Of a DNA stretch of 64,000 bases, positions 34,057 to 43,107 are shown piece by piece (the stretch's first letter is position 1; each line of letters opens with the position of its first letter). The DNA lies in NCBI GenBank assembly GCA_009829735.1, contig CM020620.1:8510545-8574544 (forward strand). Reading direction: 5' to 3'. Under the pieces are notes generated by a model. The model was not told the origin of the DNA and made no database searches. It worked only from the letters and a program-made list of their open reading frames with translations. The DNA is from Pyropia yezoensis. Taxonomy: Eukaryota > Rhodophyta > Bangiophyceae > Bangiales > Bangiaceae. A program made the translations under genes and the position numbers.

Positions 34057-35131
34057 GCCGCGCGGGTGACCACAAGGGCGCGGCGCCCCGCCGAAATACC
34101 CCGCCACCGTGCGCACGGCATTGGCTTTGGCGCCGTGGCGGCAGCGGCAGCGGCAGGAGCGACGGCAGCAGGAGGAACTCGGCAGAGCTGCGAGGGTGGT
34201 GGTGGGCAAGGAGCTGGCCACAATCATCTCGGGCACCTACGGTGGGGGGGAGGGCGCGGCGTCCAACCGGGCGGCCAGCCAGGCGGCCAGCCGCGCTGTG
34301 TCCCGCCGGGCTGGCGGGCGAGCCTCTGCTGTCGCCGACGAGCCCGCGCAGGGCGGCGGCCTCCTCCTGCTGGACCGTGTCGCCCGTGGGGGGAGGGGGG
34401 GGAGGGGGGGTGGCGGGGCGGCCAACGCCGCACCTGGTTCCCTCCGACTCGCCGCCAGCCTCCCCCCCGCCCCGCGCCTCCTTCCGCGCGGCTTGCGAGG
34501 GCCTGTGCGTGGCTGGAGGGCAGCTACAGGCCGGGGGGAGGGGGGGTTGGTGGTGCTGGTGCTGGCGGCGATGGTGGCAGCAAGCCCGGGACCGTCACGG
34601 CTCGCCGCCGCGTGCGCGTGCGTGCGGGCGTGCGTGCAGGCGTGTGTGCGGGCGTGTGTGCGGGCGTGCGGGCGAGCAAGCGAGCAAGCGAGCAAGCGAG
34701 CGTGCGAGCGTGCGTGTGTCGCGGAGAGAGGGGGCGGGGGGGCTTGCTGACTGGCTGTTTGTTAGGTACCGCCTTCAACCGGGCGGCCATGCTGGACAAC
34801 GTTCCCCGTCGGGCAGAGCGTCTGCCCAGGGCCAGGGCGGTGGGCGTCACGCTGTCTCGGAAGGTGGTGTCCTTTTTCCACTCCACCGCGTCAGGGCTGT
34901 GCTTGGGGGCCTGCGCCTGCACGACCGGAAACTTTACCGAGCTTCTGCGGGAGGCGGCGGTGGAGGCGCGGGGGGGGGGGGGGTCGGGGACGGGGGGGAG
35001 GCATGGGGCGGTTTTGGGTGCGAGGACTGGCGCGGGGTATGAAAGTCGTCGCGTGGGCCGGGCTCCTGCACGGGTATGCGCCGGTGAGACGGGGCAAGGC
35101 ATGCGAGTGGGGGTGCAAAAGGATCGCTGTC
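34057..35131. other. region upstream of the GATA gene, unassigned ORFs
   Basis: At 34766-34975 both strands are open and GC3-rich. The plus strand reads RKVVSFFHSTASGLCLGACA after a TTGTTAG acceptor-like site; the minus strand reads VQAQAPKHSPDAVEWKKDTT before GTACCT. The two frames share third positions, so codon bias cannot choose between them. One may be an exon; no family is recognised. A GCGTGCG-type repeat lies at 34615-34720. Confidence 0.35.
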
Positions 35132-35281
35132 GAGGACGGCACGGCTCGGTGGCCCTCCTCAACCCCGTATCTTTTGTACACTCACGCAAACAAAACCCGC
35201 GATTGAGAGGATGGCACGGCTCGGTGGCCCGCCTCAACCCCGTATCTTTCGTATACACACGCAAAAAAAAACCGCGATTGA
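35132..35281 (+). repeat. 75-bp tandem duplication
   Basis: Two units, beginning at 35132 and 35207, share GGCACGGCTCGGTGGCCC and CTCAACCCCGTATCTTT with few differences. Confidence 0.85.
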
Positions 35282-35785
35282 CAAACGCTACAACGAGAAA
35301 TCCGTCATTCTTCGCACTCGTTGGCGGCAAATGCAGCACGCCTGTGCATCAGAGCACTAGCAGGAGTGCGAAGAAGCGGCGGTACCCATTGACGACCATC
35401 GAGGGCTGCTCGCGGCGGCCGTCTCCGTCGCCGTCGCGTGCTCCGTCGATGGGGTGTCCACGCCCCACGTGCCGACGGCGGAGAGCCACCTCCGAAAGTG
35501 CACGTGCGCCTGCCGTGGCAGGCAGAGGCCCACGACGACGACCACTACCACTCGCAGGGGCGATACCGTACGGCCCCCACACGACGCTGCTGCTTGTGGC
35601 GGCGGCGTCCATGTCAAGCACCACGCGCACGGAGCGCGGATGCCAACAGTAGCTCGGCTGGTGGAACTGGTCGTGGTAGGTTGGGTCGGCGGGCTGCCTG
35701 GCGGTAGCATCCGTGTGAATGGTGATCGGCAACGTCCGCAGCGTGACGTGATGGAGCACCAGTGACGAGCGCGCCAGGTGATGAG
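35282..35785. other. stretch with possible gene fragment on the minus strand
   Basis: The minus-strand frame over about 35500-35765 is protein-like (HQPSYCWHPRSVRVVLDMDA, SSVVWGPYG) but has no start codon. It is open up to the edge of the direct-repeat copy at 35786, as if cut there. Family unknown. Confidence 0.3.
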
Positions 35786-36200
35786 CCGTCCTGTGTGCTG
35801 GATTGTGGAGTCACTGCCGCGTTCTTACATCACAGATGCTCCCGAGGACAGCATACGTCATGTTCTCTGCTCTGGTGTACTCTCAACGGCGTTCCGTTAT
35901 CGATTCGATGTCTCATTGAGAGGGTTTCCTGGGCGTTTCCTGGCCTACAATGTATATTTCCTGGGCCAAAAAACCAGCATAAAAACCGGGTTATTGTCCG
36001 CAGGATACGGTCCGCGGCCGACGCCGCCGACGCGGTGCCGACCGCGATCGCCAGCCCAGGCTTCAAGTCGCGCACCAGCTGGCACTGCGTGGCGGCGTGG
36101 CGGCGTGGCGGCGTGGCGGCAGCCGTAGCTGTGGAGGCGGCAACGGAGTCGGCTGGCCTCTGGCCCCCACCGCCACCACCGCCACCACCAACCCCACTCT
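35786..36200 (+). repeat. long direct repeat, copy 2 (LTR-like candidate)
   Basis: Partner of 30857-31360, in direct orientation. The GTGGCGGC array is shorter here, which accounts for most of the length difference. Confidence 0.75.
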
Positions 36201-36433
36201 CGACACACACCAACAATGCGCGGCTCACAACCCCCCCCCCCCCCCCCCACCACCCCCCCCCCCACTCACCCACCCCCTACCACCACCCCCACCTCCGCCC
36301 CGCACCCACGCGGATCCACAGAGGTGAACTGATCTGGTAGCAAAAACTCCTAGATATACTTACCTCTTAATTCTCCAAGTACTTACAGAACTCATACTGC
36401 ACTCAGGCGGACCGACCACAGCGACGGGGTCGC

Positions 36434-36447
36434 GTTGTGTACATAAC
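36434..36447. promoter_or_regulatory. TGTACA palindrome
   Basis: GTTGTGTACATAAC, one mismatch from a perfect 14-bp palindrome. The same sequence recurs 336 bases on, and close relatives recur near 57.6-57.9 kb. Confidence 0.4.
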
Positions 36448-36769
36448 ATGATGCCAAGAGATCTCACCGGGCCGCGACTATTTTCATGTGGGTTCGCGAG
36501 GATCGCGAACAGTACACACTGAAACAGTTGGACGGAAATGTGGTTTACCTGTCAACTAAGAAGTGGTCCTCGACATCAGTTGAAAAAGTAACCTGAACAC
36601 TATCATATGATATGGTGGCGTGATTCATCAAAAGTCGGATCACGTCATCGATCGCACGATTTCGTACGTGGGAATGGCACTCGTGAACAAAGTTTGTGTT
36701 TTTGTCTATCACGATCTCATTGGTTACCGACATGCCCCGACAGCGGCCGAGGTCACACGCACCCGTCTT

Positions 36770-36783
36770 GTTGTGTACATAAC
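36770..36783. promoter_or_regulatory. TGTACA palindrome
   Basis: Second GTTGTGTACATAAC, identical to the one at 36434-36447. Confidence 0.4.
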
Positions 36784-37719
36784 GGAGCGCTGCGCGGCAC
36801 TCGCAGGAAATATATTTCAAAGTACACGCACAACTGATAAAGTAGACGGTGTTGGTCACTTGAATGTTGACAATTCCTCTCAAATACTGTGCAATGAGTT
36901 TGTCAAGGTGGTGTATCGCGGTTTCACTAGACGGTTTCCTTTGCCCTTGCCATGGCGGGGTGGCTGCGCCGCACGCCAGTCGGGCGTACCGGTGCCGTTG
37001 TCGACCGGAGTTGGGCGTACGTACCGGTGCTGTTGTCGACCGCCGAAGTCGCGACGGCCGCCCGCCTGGACATGCCCAGTCCTTCCACCTCCCCCACCCC
37101 TTTTTGCCACCACCCCCACCATCGCCGCCGCCTCGGTAGTGACGGGCGCGAGCACGTGCCCGCGCCAAGTGGGTGGTTGCCGATCCCCATCCGCGTGCTG
37201 CCCCATTTGGAGACGGTCGGCCCAGCTCATTCCGACACGTTTGCGCTGTCCATTTCCCCTGTCTCTAATATACAGGCCGCCTCAGTTCCCGGTCACCCTT
37301 TTCGCTGGTACGGCTGTTGGGGCGGTGACAGTGGCGACGGGACAGCAGGTGCTCCACCCACTCGCATCGGAGGGGCTATATAGTGTGGCACTGTGGCTGA
37401 TGTTCTGGCCGGCCGTTGGCATGTCAGTATGCTCGTTTTTCCACGACCACAATGACCCCTTTTTCTAAATCTACGCACGACAACCCGTCATGGCAGGGGA
37501 CCACAGAGAACATCTGGACACGCAAACACAAGGCCACCTGACCCACAGGAAAAGCAAACGTTGACGCACAGGCGGTGCGAGCCCACCTACTCACGAACCC
37601 CCCCCTGCTGTCAGGGCACGCACTCGGCTACCACATTCCCGCCTCGTGTACACGAGGCGAGCCAGCCACTGCTGCCACCACCTCCGCCACCACTCGACTA
37701 CATGCTGGCGGGGAAGCCC

Positions 37720-38748
37720 TCACCAAAGCTCATGGGGGGGGGGCGGAATGATAGGCACCGGCGCCACGCTAGGCATCACGACGTCCGCCAGCACGTCCGA
37801 GGTGCAGGGCAGGCCCGGGAGATCCACGCTTTCCCGCAGGTACACACGGCCAGCGCCGCCCTCTGGGCGGTACTCGCAGCGCAAGGCGCGCCGCTCGTCT
37901 AGGGTTTCCCCGAGGAATGCCTCCACCGCGTACTGATCGATCCAGAGCACGCGTAGTAGCTCGAGGGCTGCCCCCAAGACGTGGCGCAGCGTGTCGTCCC
38001 CGTTGCACAGCGCCGCATAGTCGGCGTCGGCGAGGATGTCCACCAAGGCTTGAGGGATGAGCAACAGAATCTTTTTCGATACGACGGACCCCGCCAGCAC
38101 GACGGCAACGCTCAGCAGCCACGAACTGGACAAGGCGGCTGCGGCCCCATTTTCAGGCCGGTCGGACTGTAGCAGACTACCGTGGAGGGAGACGACGTTG
38201 TGGAGTGCCACGGGCATGCCGTACGGAACCTCCACCTGGTACCACCACAAGGGAAGCGCCGGACACAGGGCAGTGAGGTTGTCGTGCGACATGGACACAC
38301 ACTCGACCTGGGAGGCACACACCAGTACCCGGTGCTTGCGTCGGAAGAAGCGCTCGAGGTGGGCGGCATTCTCCTTGTACTCGAGCGCCTCGCGGACCGC
38401 CGTCGGGATGTCGCCCGGGTAGTTGTCCGGGTCAAAGGACGGCAGGCTACCTACCGGCAGGTCGGCCTTGTCGCAGACGTGCTGCATGACCATCAACTCC
38501 ACCCGCTCTGACGGAGTGTGCAAGAACAGCCCGTCGGTTGCCACGCCATTGGACGGTACCGGCGCGGCCAAAGGGAAGAGGGACGTGAAACGCGACCACG
38601 CAAAAAAGGCGACGTGCGTCGGCATAGTCGCCCAGCGGTCGCGAGCACGGCAGTCGTGCAGGGTCGCGGTCCACGACGGGCCGCGAGCGGCGGTGGGGGC
38701 GGCCACCATGGGCATAGAAGGGGAGTTGGGCGCGTCTTGGTTCTCCAT
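37720..38748 (-). CDS. hypothetical protein, 342 residues
   Basis: A balanced, uninterrupted frame. The start chosen is the ATG at 38748 (MENQDAPNSPSMPMV); the frame is open further upstream but becomes Pro-rich across a G run. The body is mixed and globular-looking, with several Cys (VLVCASQVECVS). One hydrophobic stretch, SSWLLSVAVVLAGSVV then ILLLIPQALVDIL at about residues 215-245, could be a membrane segment or buried helix. It ends in a Pro-rich tail (PIIPPPPHELW). I recognise no family. The gene stands alone, about 560 bases from the end of the chromovirus. High GC3 agrees with a host gene. Confidence 0.6.
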   Translation of the reverse strand: MENQDAPNSPSMPMVAAPTAARGPSWTATLHDCRARDRWATMPTHVAFFAWSRFTSLFPLAAPVPSNGVATDGLFLHTPSERVELMVMQHVCDKADLPVGSLPSFDPDNYPGDIPTAVREALEYKENAAHLERFFRRKHRVLVCASQVECVSMSHDNLTALCPALPLWWYQVEVPYGMPVALHNVVSLHGSLLQSDRPENGAAAALSSSWLLSVAVVLAGSVVSKKILLLIPQALVDILADADYAALCNGDDTLRHVLGAALELLRVLWIDQYAVEAFLGETLDERRALRCEYRPEGGAGRVYLRESVDLPGLPCTSDVLADVVMPSVAPVPIIPPPPHELW

Positions 38749-39300
38749 CAGGGCCGGATGCCAGGCGGAAGGCACCGGCGAGGTGAGGGGGGGGGGGGGG
38801 GGGGGGGGGCGGGGGGGGAACCAATCGAGGGGCGGGGGTCGCGGTGAGGCGGGACTGGGGAACGGGCAAGAGGTGCCAGGACGACAGGGGTGGAGCACAC
38901 CCGTGAGGCCCGCCTGTCTCTTTGCCGTGAGGGCGTGTGCGGGGCGGGCGGTGGGTGGGGGAGCCTGCGACGACCCCGTGCCGAGGCACACCCGCGGCAG
39001 GGCTTTAATAGCCCGCGGGGATAGAAGGGAATGGGGCAGGATTGTGATGGGGGCGCGGCGGCCCTGGCGGGTGGGCGCGGGGAAGGGCGCAACCACCAAC
39101 AGTGTGGGTGCGGGTTTGGTTGAGTTGGAGGCTGCCTGTGCACAGGCGTGTGTCACAGAGAGTGCGTCCGTAAGGGCGGATCGGCTACACTAGCGCCCCT
39201 CCAGGAGCACGTTCCTCGACCACGCACAGCACCCTCCCGTGACCATTTTTTTCACGCCACGCGTTTGTCCACCTTGCCCGCGGGCCCCGCCCATGGTAGA
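38749..39300. other. intergenic, hypothetical gene to chromovirus
   Basis: Promoter side of the hypothetical gene. A G run lies at about 38788-38810. No gene seen. Confidence 0.5.
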
Positions 39301-39305
39301 GGGAG

Positions 39306-39668
39306 TGTAGCACAATAGGAATCCGTCGCACGTCCACACTCAGGGAACACTCACCAAGGGGGATCGGCACCAACGTCACCGGGAGGCCAAGGTTGCTGTC
39401 CTTGGAGCGCAAGCCACGGGACCAAGATGGGAGCCCAAATGGGAGGGGTTTGTTGTTCTACCTTGGCCGGCGGTGGATTCGCCGCCGGCCCCCACGTTAT
39501 AAACCCTCGGAGACACTACTAACTACCCTCCACCCCAAGATGCAAGTCCCTCTGGTCATACGTAACTTATAGATACCGTGACCAGTACGAGCTATCAAAT
39601 TGAAAGTTAAGGGTTAGAAGTAGCCCCCCCAATATTAGGGTTACAATATGGCCAACCATATTGCTACA
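39306..39668 (-). repeat. chromovirus 3' LTR (363 bp)
   Basis: Begins TGTAGCAC and ends GCTACA. It contains a TTATAAAC TATA-like box and a GGCCGGCGG/CCGCCGGCC hairpin with an 8-base loop. Confidence 0.95.
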
Positions 39669-40259
39669 TATCCCCCCCTTAGATTCGGCCCGTCCTCGGG
39701 TCGAGTTGCATTCGGGTTACCGAATGTAAGTGGGTCGCGTGACCGTTTACCAGTCGGGTGGGGCTTTGCGCCCCGTCGCGACAGACACCCCTTTTCGAGG
39801 TTGTCTGAGGGGGGTGCCCCCCTTTGTGTGGTACACACACGATCCGTTTTCCGGACCGTTAAATTCCCGATGCGGGTTCTGTTCACGACCCCCCTTTCCG
39901 AGGGGTGGTGCAAGCGGATCCGCCACCAGGTGTCTGGTGGTAGGGGAGCCCCTCTCGTGTTACCGAGTGAATGGGGGCGGCCGCTATCGCTTTTCGCGGG
40001 GGCGGTTTCGGGGTGAACCCCTCTTGGTTGCCCCGTACGGGGGTGTGGCCCCGGCCCGCCCAGGTGCCTGGGTGGAGCCCGTTCGTAGCCTCTTGGAGCG
40101 CGGGTCGACCCGCGCGCCTGCGGCGCTTCTCGTGGCCGTTTGTGGTCATAAGCGCGGGCGCCCGCGCTTCCCTGGCTCGTCCGCGCGAGCGTTCCTCGTA
40201 CCGGGTCGAGCCGGCCTCGGCTTTTCTGCAAGGGGCGCCCCTGCCACCCCGGTTGCACC

Positions 40260-42629
40260 ATGTCGGACCCCCAGGTACCCGGGGGCGAGGACGACCTCCT
40301 GCCTGAAGAGGGGGAAGAGGTGATGGTGGGCGACGTTCCCGTCTCCGCCACCGCCGCCGAGTGCTTCCTAGCGAGCTCGTCGGAGGACGAGGACGACCGG
40401 GTGACCGTTCGTGTGGCCCCGGACGGCGCGCCGGGCGGGTTGTCGTCCGAATGTAGCGGCACGACGGCTCCGTCGGGTGGCGGGCAACCGCGTGCAGCGG
40501 TGGCTTCTACCGCTTCTCCTCCGGCGGCCCGGATGGCTTCTGTCGCCGGTACCAGCGTGGCTCTACCTCAAGACGGTGTCGCCGGCGTGGCGGATGGTGG
40601 TGTTGGCACCCCGTCCAGTCCGGCGGGTCTAGACGGCGCGGGTGCCCGCCCGGTTGGTGTGTCCGCTGCGGCGGGTAGCGGGTCTACCCGTGCTGCCCCC
40701 GTGGCACCCACGTCGGGTCCGGGTGGCGGCGATGCTCTGCCCGCGGTGCCGCGGGCGTCTGGTGGTCAAGGTGGGTCTACTCCGATGGCAGTGGACTCCG
40801 GTAGTTACTCCGGGCGGGCGCCCGCCCTTCTTCTTCCTCCTCGGCCGCGTGCGACTCCGGCGCCGGCCCCTCTTCCGGTGGGGCATCCCCCGGCGCGCCC
40901 TATTCTTCCTGGTCCTGCCCGGGTTGCCCCGTTGGGTGGCGGCGTCGCCGTGGCGGCGGGTCAACCCGCCATGTCGATGTTCGACTTGGTGGCTCAGGTT
41001 CGAGGCCTGACTGTGCAAGAGTCAATGGAGTCCGATGGGCGGATGCGGGTGGACTTCCACCTGCCCCATCCCCGCGGAGAGTCCTCCCGGCGCGTCAAGG
41101 TGGACCCGAGTTGGGAGCGGGAGTTGGTGCGGCTGGTCAACCAGCCGAACGCGGTGCGAGTGGAACACCATTGGATCCTGAGTCAGCCGGACGACCGGCA
41201 TGCGCAGCTCTGGCGCACTCGGGTGGGACGGGGTGAGGTCTACCTCGACCCCGCCTTCGGGGTATGCGACCTGATTGCTCCCGCGTTGCCGCGGGAGATT
41301 GACTACCCGGCTAGTGCTCGGGGGATTGCGGCGGCGGCGGAGCCGGTTGCGTTTGGGGAGACGGTGGGCAGTACCGGTCGGTATCCCGACTTTGATTACT
41401 ACCCGGGGGTGTCCCCGTATCTGTCGTTGACGGCTCCCTACCCGCCTATGGCGGGGTTGAAGTCGGCGTCGAGCTGGCGACGTAACCATGGTGTCATGGC
41501 GGATGCGTTTCGCACGGATATAACGTGTGCGTTGCAGACCGGCAACGGTCGTGCGCCGGTATACACTCCCGTGCGCCCGCCGCTATGGCAGGAGGGGTGG
41601 GAACCCGCCCCTGCTTTCCGGTTTGACACCGGCTCCTGTCTCCGATACTTCGGGAGTGTGTTGGCCTCCCGGCCGGTCCACCCGTTGCAGGGTACCTTCA
41701 CCCTTGAGGTTACCCCCGGGCAGGCGTCCTCCTTCTTGCTGTCCGTCCGCCGGCAGGGGCGCCTGCTTCATCTTCCGACGGGTGTCCGTCGGCACATCGC
41801 GCAGTTGGGCGTAGACCTGATAGCTGCCAAGACCGGGTTGGCCCGGGAGTTCGAGGCCCTGCTGGCTGTTCACGATGCCGTGAACTGGGCTGGGGTGTTG
41901 GCCCTTCCCACGTACCGGGACCCGCAGGCTGGGGCTACCCCCTTGCCTCGTCACTCGTTGCGTATCCGGCGTACTCAGCCGGGTGAGCCTAGTTGCCATG
42001 GGTGGGCGTCCACCGAGGCCGTTCCTGACCTGGGTATTCCCATGGTTATCCATGACCCTCTTCAGGTCCTTGCCCCGTGGTTCGGTAACCCGATACCGGC
42101 GGCGGTTGGCCGTCGTCCCCGAGAGTGGGGCTCTGCGGGTGAGGAGCGTGAGGTGTCCCGTCGTCGGGCGGAGCCCCGCCGGGGTTACGGTGGAGCCCCT
42201 TCGGTAGGGTCCTACCGAGCCTCGTATCAGGTGCCACCGGCTCCGGTGGTAGCCGTGTCGGCTCCTGTGGCTCCTCTGGCTGCGCCAGTGTCACCTCCCG
42301 CCCCTGTCCTACATGACGGGGGTCCCCGTCTCTGGTATGAGGGCGTTGACGCCCTTGTTGCCCGCGCAATGCGGGAGGGTCTCTCTGTTAGCTGGGGGGA
42401 TATCCCCCCAGGTGCTGCGCTGGTTGGGTCAGCGCGTTGCTTCGGTGGTGTGCTTGACCGCCTCCAGAAAGCTCTGGAGGACGTGGAGGCTGGCCGCAGC
42501 ACCCTCGTCCAGCTATGCACCGAGGTAACTCTGGTGATTGACCGTCGTGAGATTGCCGACCGGTGCAGCACGGAGGTCTACGCGCTTACGCGTGAGTGGC
42601 CTCCCTCGGGCAGTGGGTCTACCCACTGA
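40260..42629 (+). CDS. antisense ORF of the chromovirus, 789 residues, unknown
   Basis: An open frame running against gag-pol, between pol and the left LTR. The ATG is in a good context (GCACCATGTCG). The N-terminal 230 residues are acidic, then Pro/Ala/Gly-rich. From about residue 240 the protein becomes globular: MSMFDLVAQVRGLTVQESME, RVEHHWILSQPDDRHAQLWR, YPDFDYYPGVSPYLSLTAPY, PLQGTFTLEVTPGQASSFLL. The C-terminus is helical (VLDRLQKALEDVEAGRST). No family recognised; not gag, pol or env by eye. Antisense ORFs in the same position are known from some plant Tat-lineage gypsy elements, but I see no sequence link. Codon use is close to the rest of the element. Confidence 0.8.
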   Translation: MSDPQVPGGEDDLLPEEGEEVMVGDVPVSATAAECFLASSSEDEDDRVTVRVAPDGAPGGLSSECSGTTAPSGGGQPRAAVASTASPPAARMASVAGTSVALPQDGVAGVADGGVGTPSSPAGLDGAGARPVGVSAAAGSGSTRAAPVAPTSGPGGGDALPAVPRASGGQGGSTPMAVDSGSYSGRAPALLLPPRPRATPAPAPLPVGHPPARPILPGPARVAPLGGGVAVAAGQPAMSMFDLVAQVRGLTVQESMESDGRMRVDFHLPHPRGESSRRVKVDPSWERELVRLVNQPNAVRVEHHWILSQPDDRHAQLWRTRVGRGEVYLDPAFGVCDLIAPALPREIDYPASARGIAAAAEPVAFGETVGSTGRYPDFDYYPGVSPYLSLTAPYPPMAGLKSASSWRRNHGVMADAFRTDITCALQTGNGRAPVYTPVRPPLWQEGWEPAPAFRFDTGSCLRYFGSVLASRPVHPLQGTFTLEVTPGQASSFLLSVRRQGRLLHLPTGVRRHIAQLGVDLIAAKTGLAREFEALLAVHDAVNWAGVLALPTYRDPQAGATPLPRHSLRIRRTQPGEPSCHGWASTEAVPDLGIPMVIHDPLQVLAPWFGNPIPAAVGRRPREWGSAGEEREVSRRRAEPRRGYGGAPSVGSYRASYQVPPAPVVAVSAPVAPLAAPVSPPAPVLHDGGPRLWYEGVDALVARAMREGLSVSWGDIPPGAALVGSARCFGGVLDRLQKALEDVEAGRSTLVQLCTEVTLVIDRREIADRCSTEVYALTREWPPSGSGSTH

Positions 42630-42806
42630 GGAGTGTTATTGTTTGTACGGGAGAGGGACCCGGTGGGCCTTATGGTAGCCGGGTAGTAGTGAGTATAAAC
42701 TCATCCCCTTTGGGGGCATTGCTTGCCTCTGTTTGCTGCCCTGGGGAGTACCCCTTCTGGCTCAGTGGTGCCTTGCCTCCCGTCCAACTTCTTCCGGTTG
42801 GTTCAT

Positions 42807-42863
42807 GCTTGGGGAGGTCATCCTCCCTCACTTTGTGTCTTGGCTTGGGGAGGTCATCCTCCC
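42807..42863. repeat. two 21-bp direct repeats, each a hairpin
   Basis: GCTTGGGGAGGTCATCCTCC occurs at 42807 and 42843. GGGAGG/CCTCCC pair around TCAT. Lies in the space between the two converging element ORFs. Confidence 0.85.
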
Positions 42864-42940
42864 GTGTAAGCCCCCTAGTTACTTCGATATTATCGAAGTT
42901 AGCCTTTACCTTTAAGTTAACTTATTAAGGTTCAGGTTTT

Positions 42941-43034
42941 ACTTAGTGACCTAAGCTTGACTCTACTTAGTTGCCTAAGCTTGGTTCGACTTAGAAACCT
43001 AAGTCTGATTTGACTTAGAAACCTAAGTCTGCCG
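42941..43034. repeat. 24-bp tandem repeat, four units
   Basis: Four units begin ACTTAG and each contains CTTAGnnnCCTAAG-type inverted halves, so each can fold. Located between the antisense ORF and the end of pol; could mark 3' ends for both directions. Confidence 0.85.
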
Positions 43035-43107
43035 TAACCATGTCACACCCTACTTAGTAGGTATAAGCCTCACCCCCCAACCGTCGAAGTCGGTGTCGGT
43101 TGGGTTG

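Larger units (their letters stand above)
36201..37719. other. gene-free stretch with AT-rich island
   Basis: 36340-36950 is clearly AT-richer than the surroundings and carries two TGTACA palindromes. ORFs crossing it on both strands are not recognisable. 36960-37160 holds CCGGTGCCGTTGTCGACC-type short direct repeats. Confidence 0.45.

Noticed and set aside
34766-34975. Possible exon on either strand
   Set aside because: Both strands are open with the same third positions and each has a plausible splice site, so strand cannot be chosen and no homology is evident.
30857-36200. Calling the whole stretch one complete copia element with LTRs
   Set aside because: No TG/CA ends, target duplication, gag or integrase were seen, and a host-type GATA finger lies between the repeats. 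Kept as separate features.
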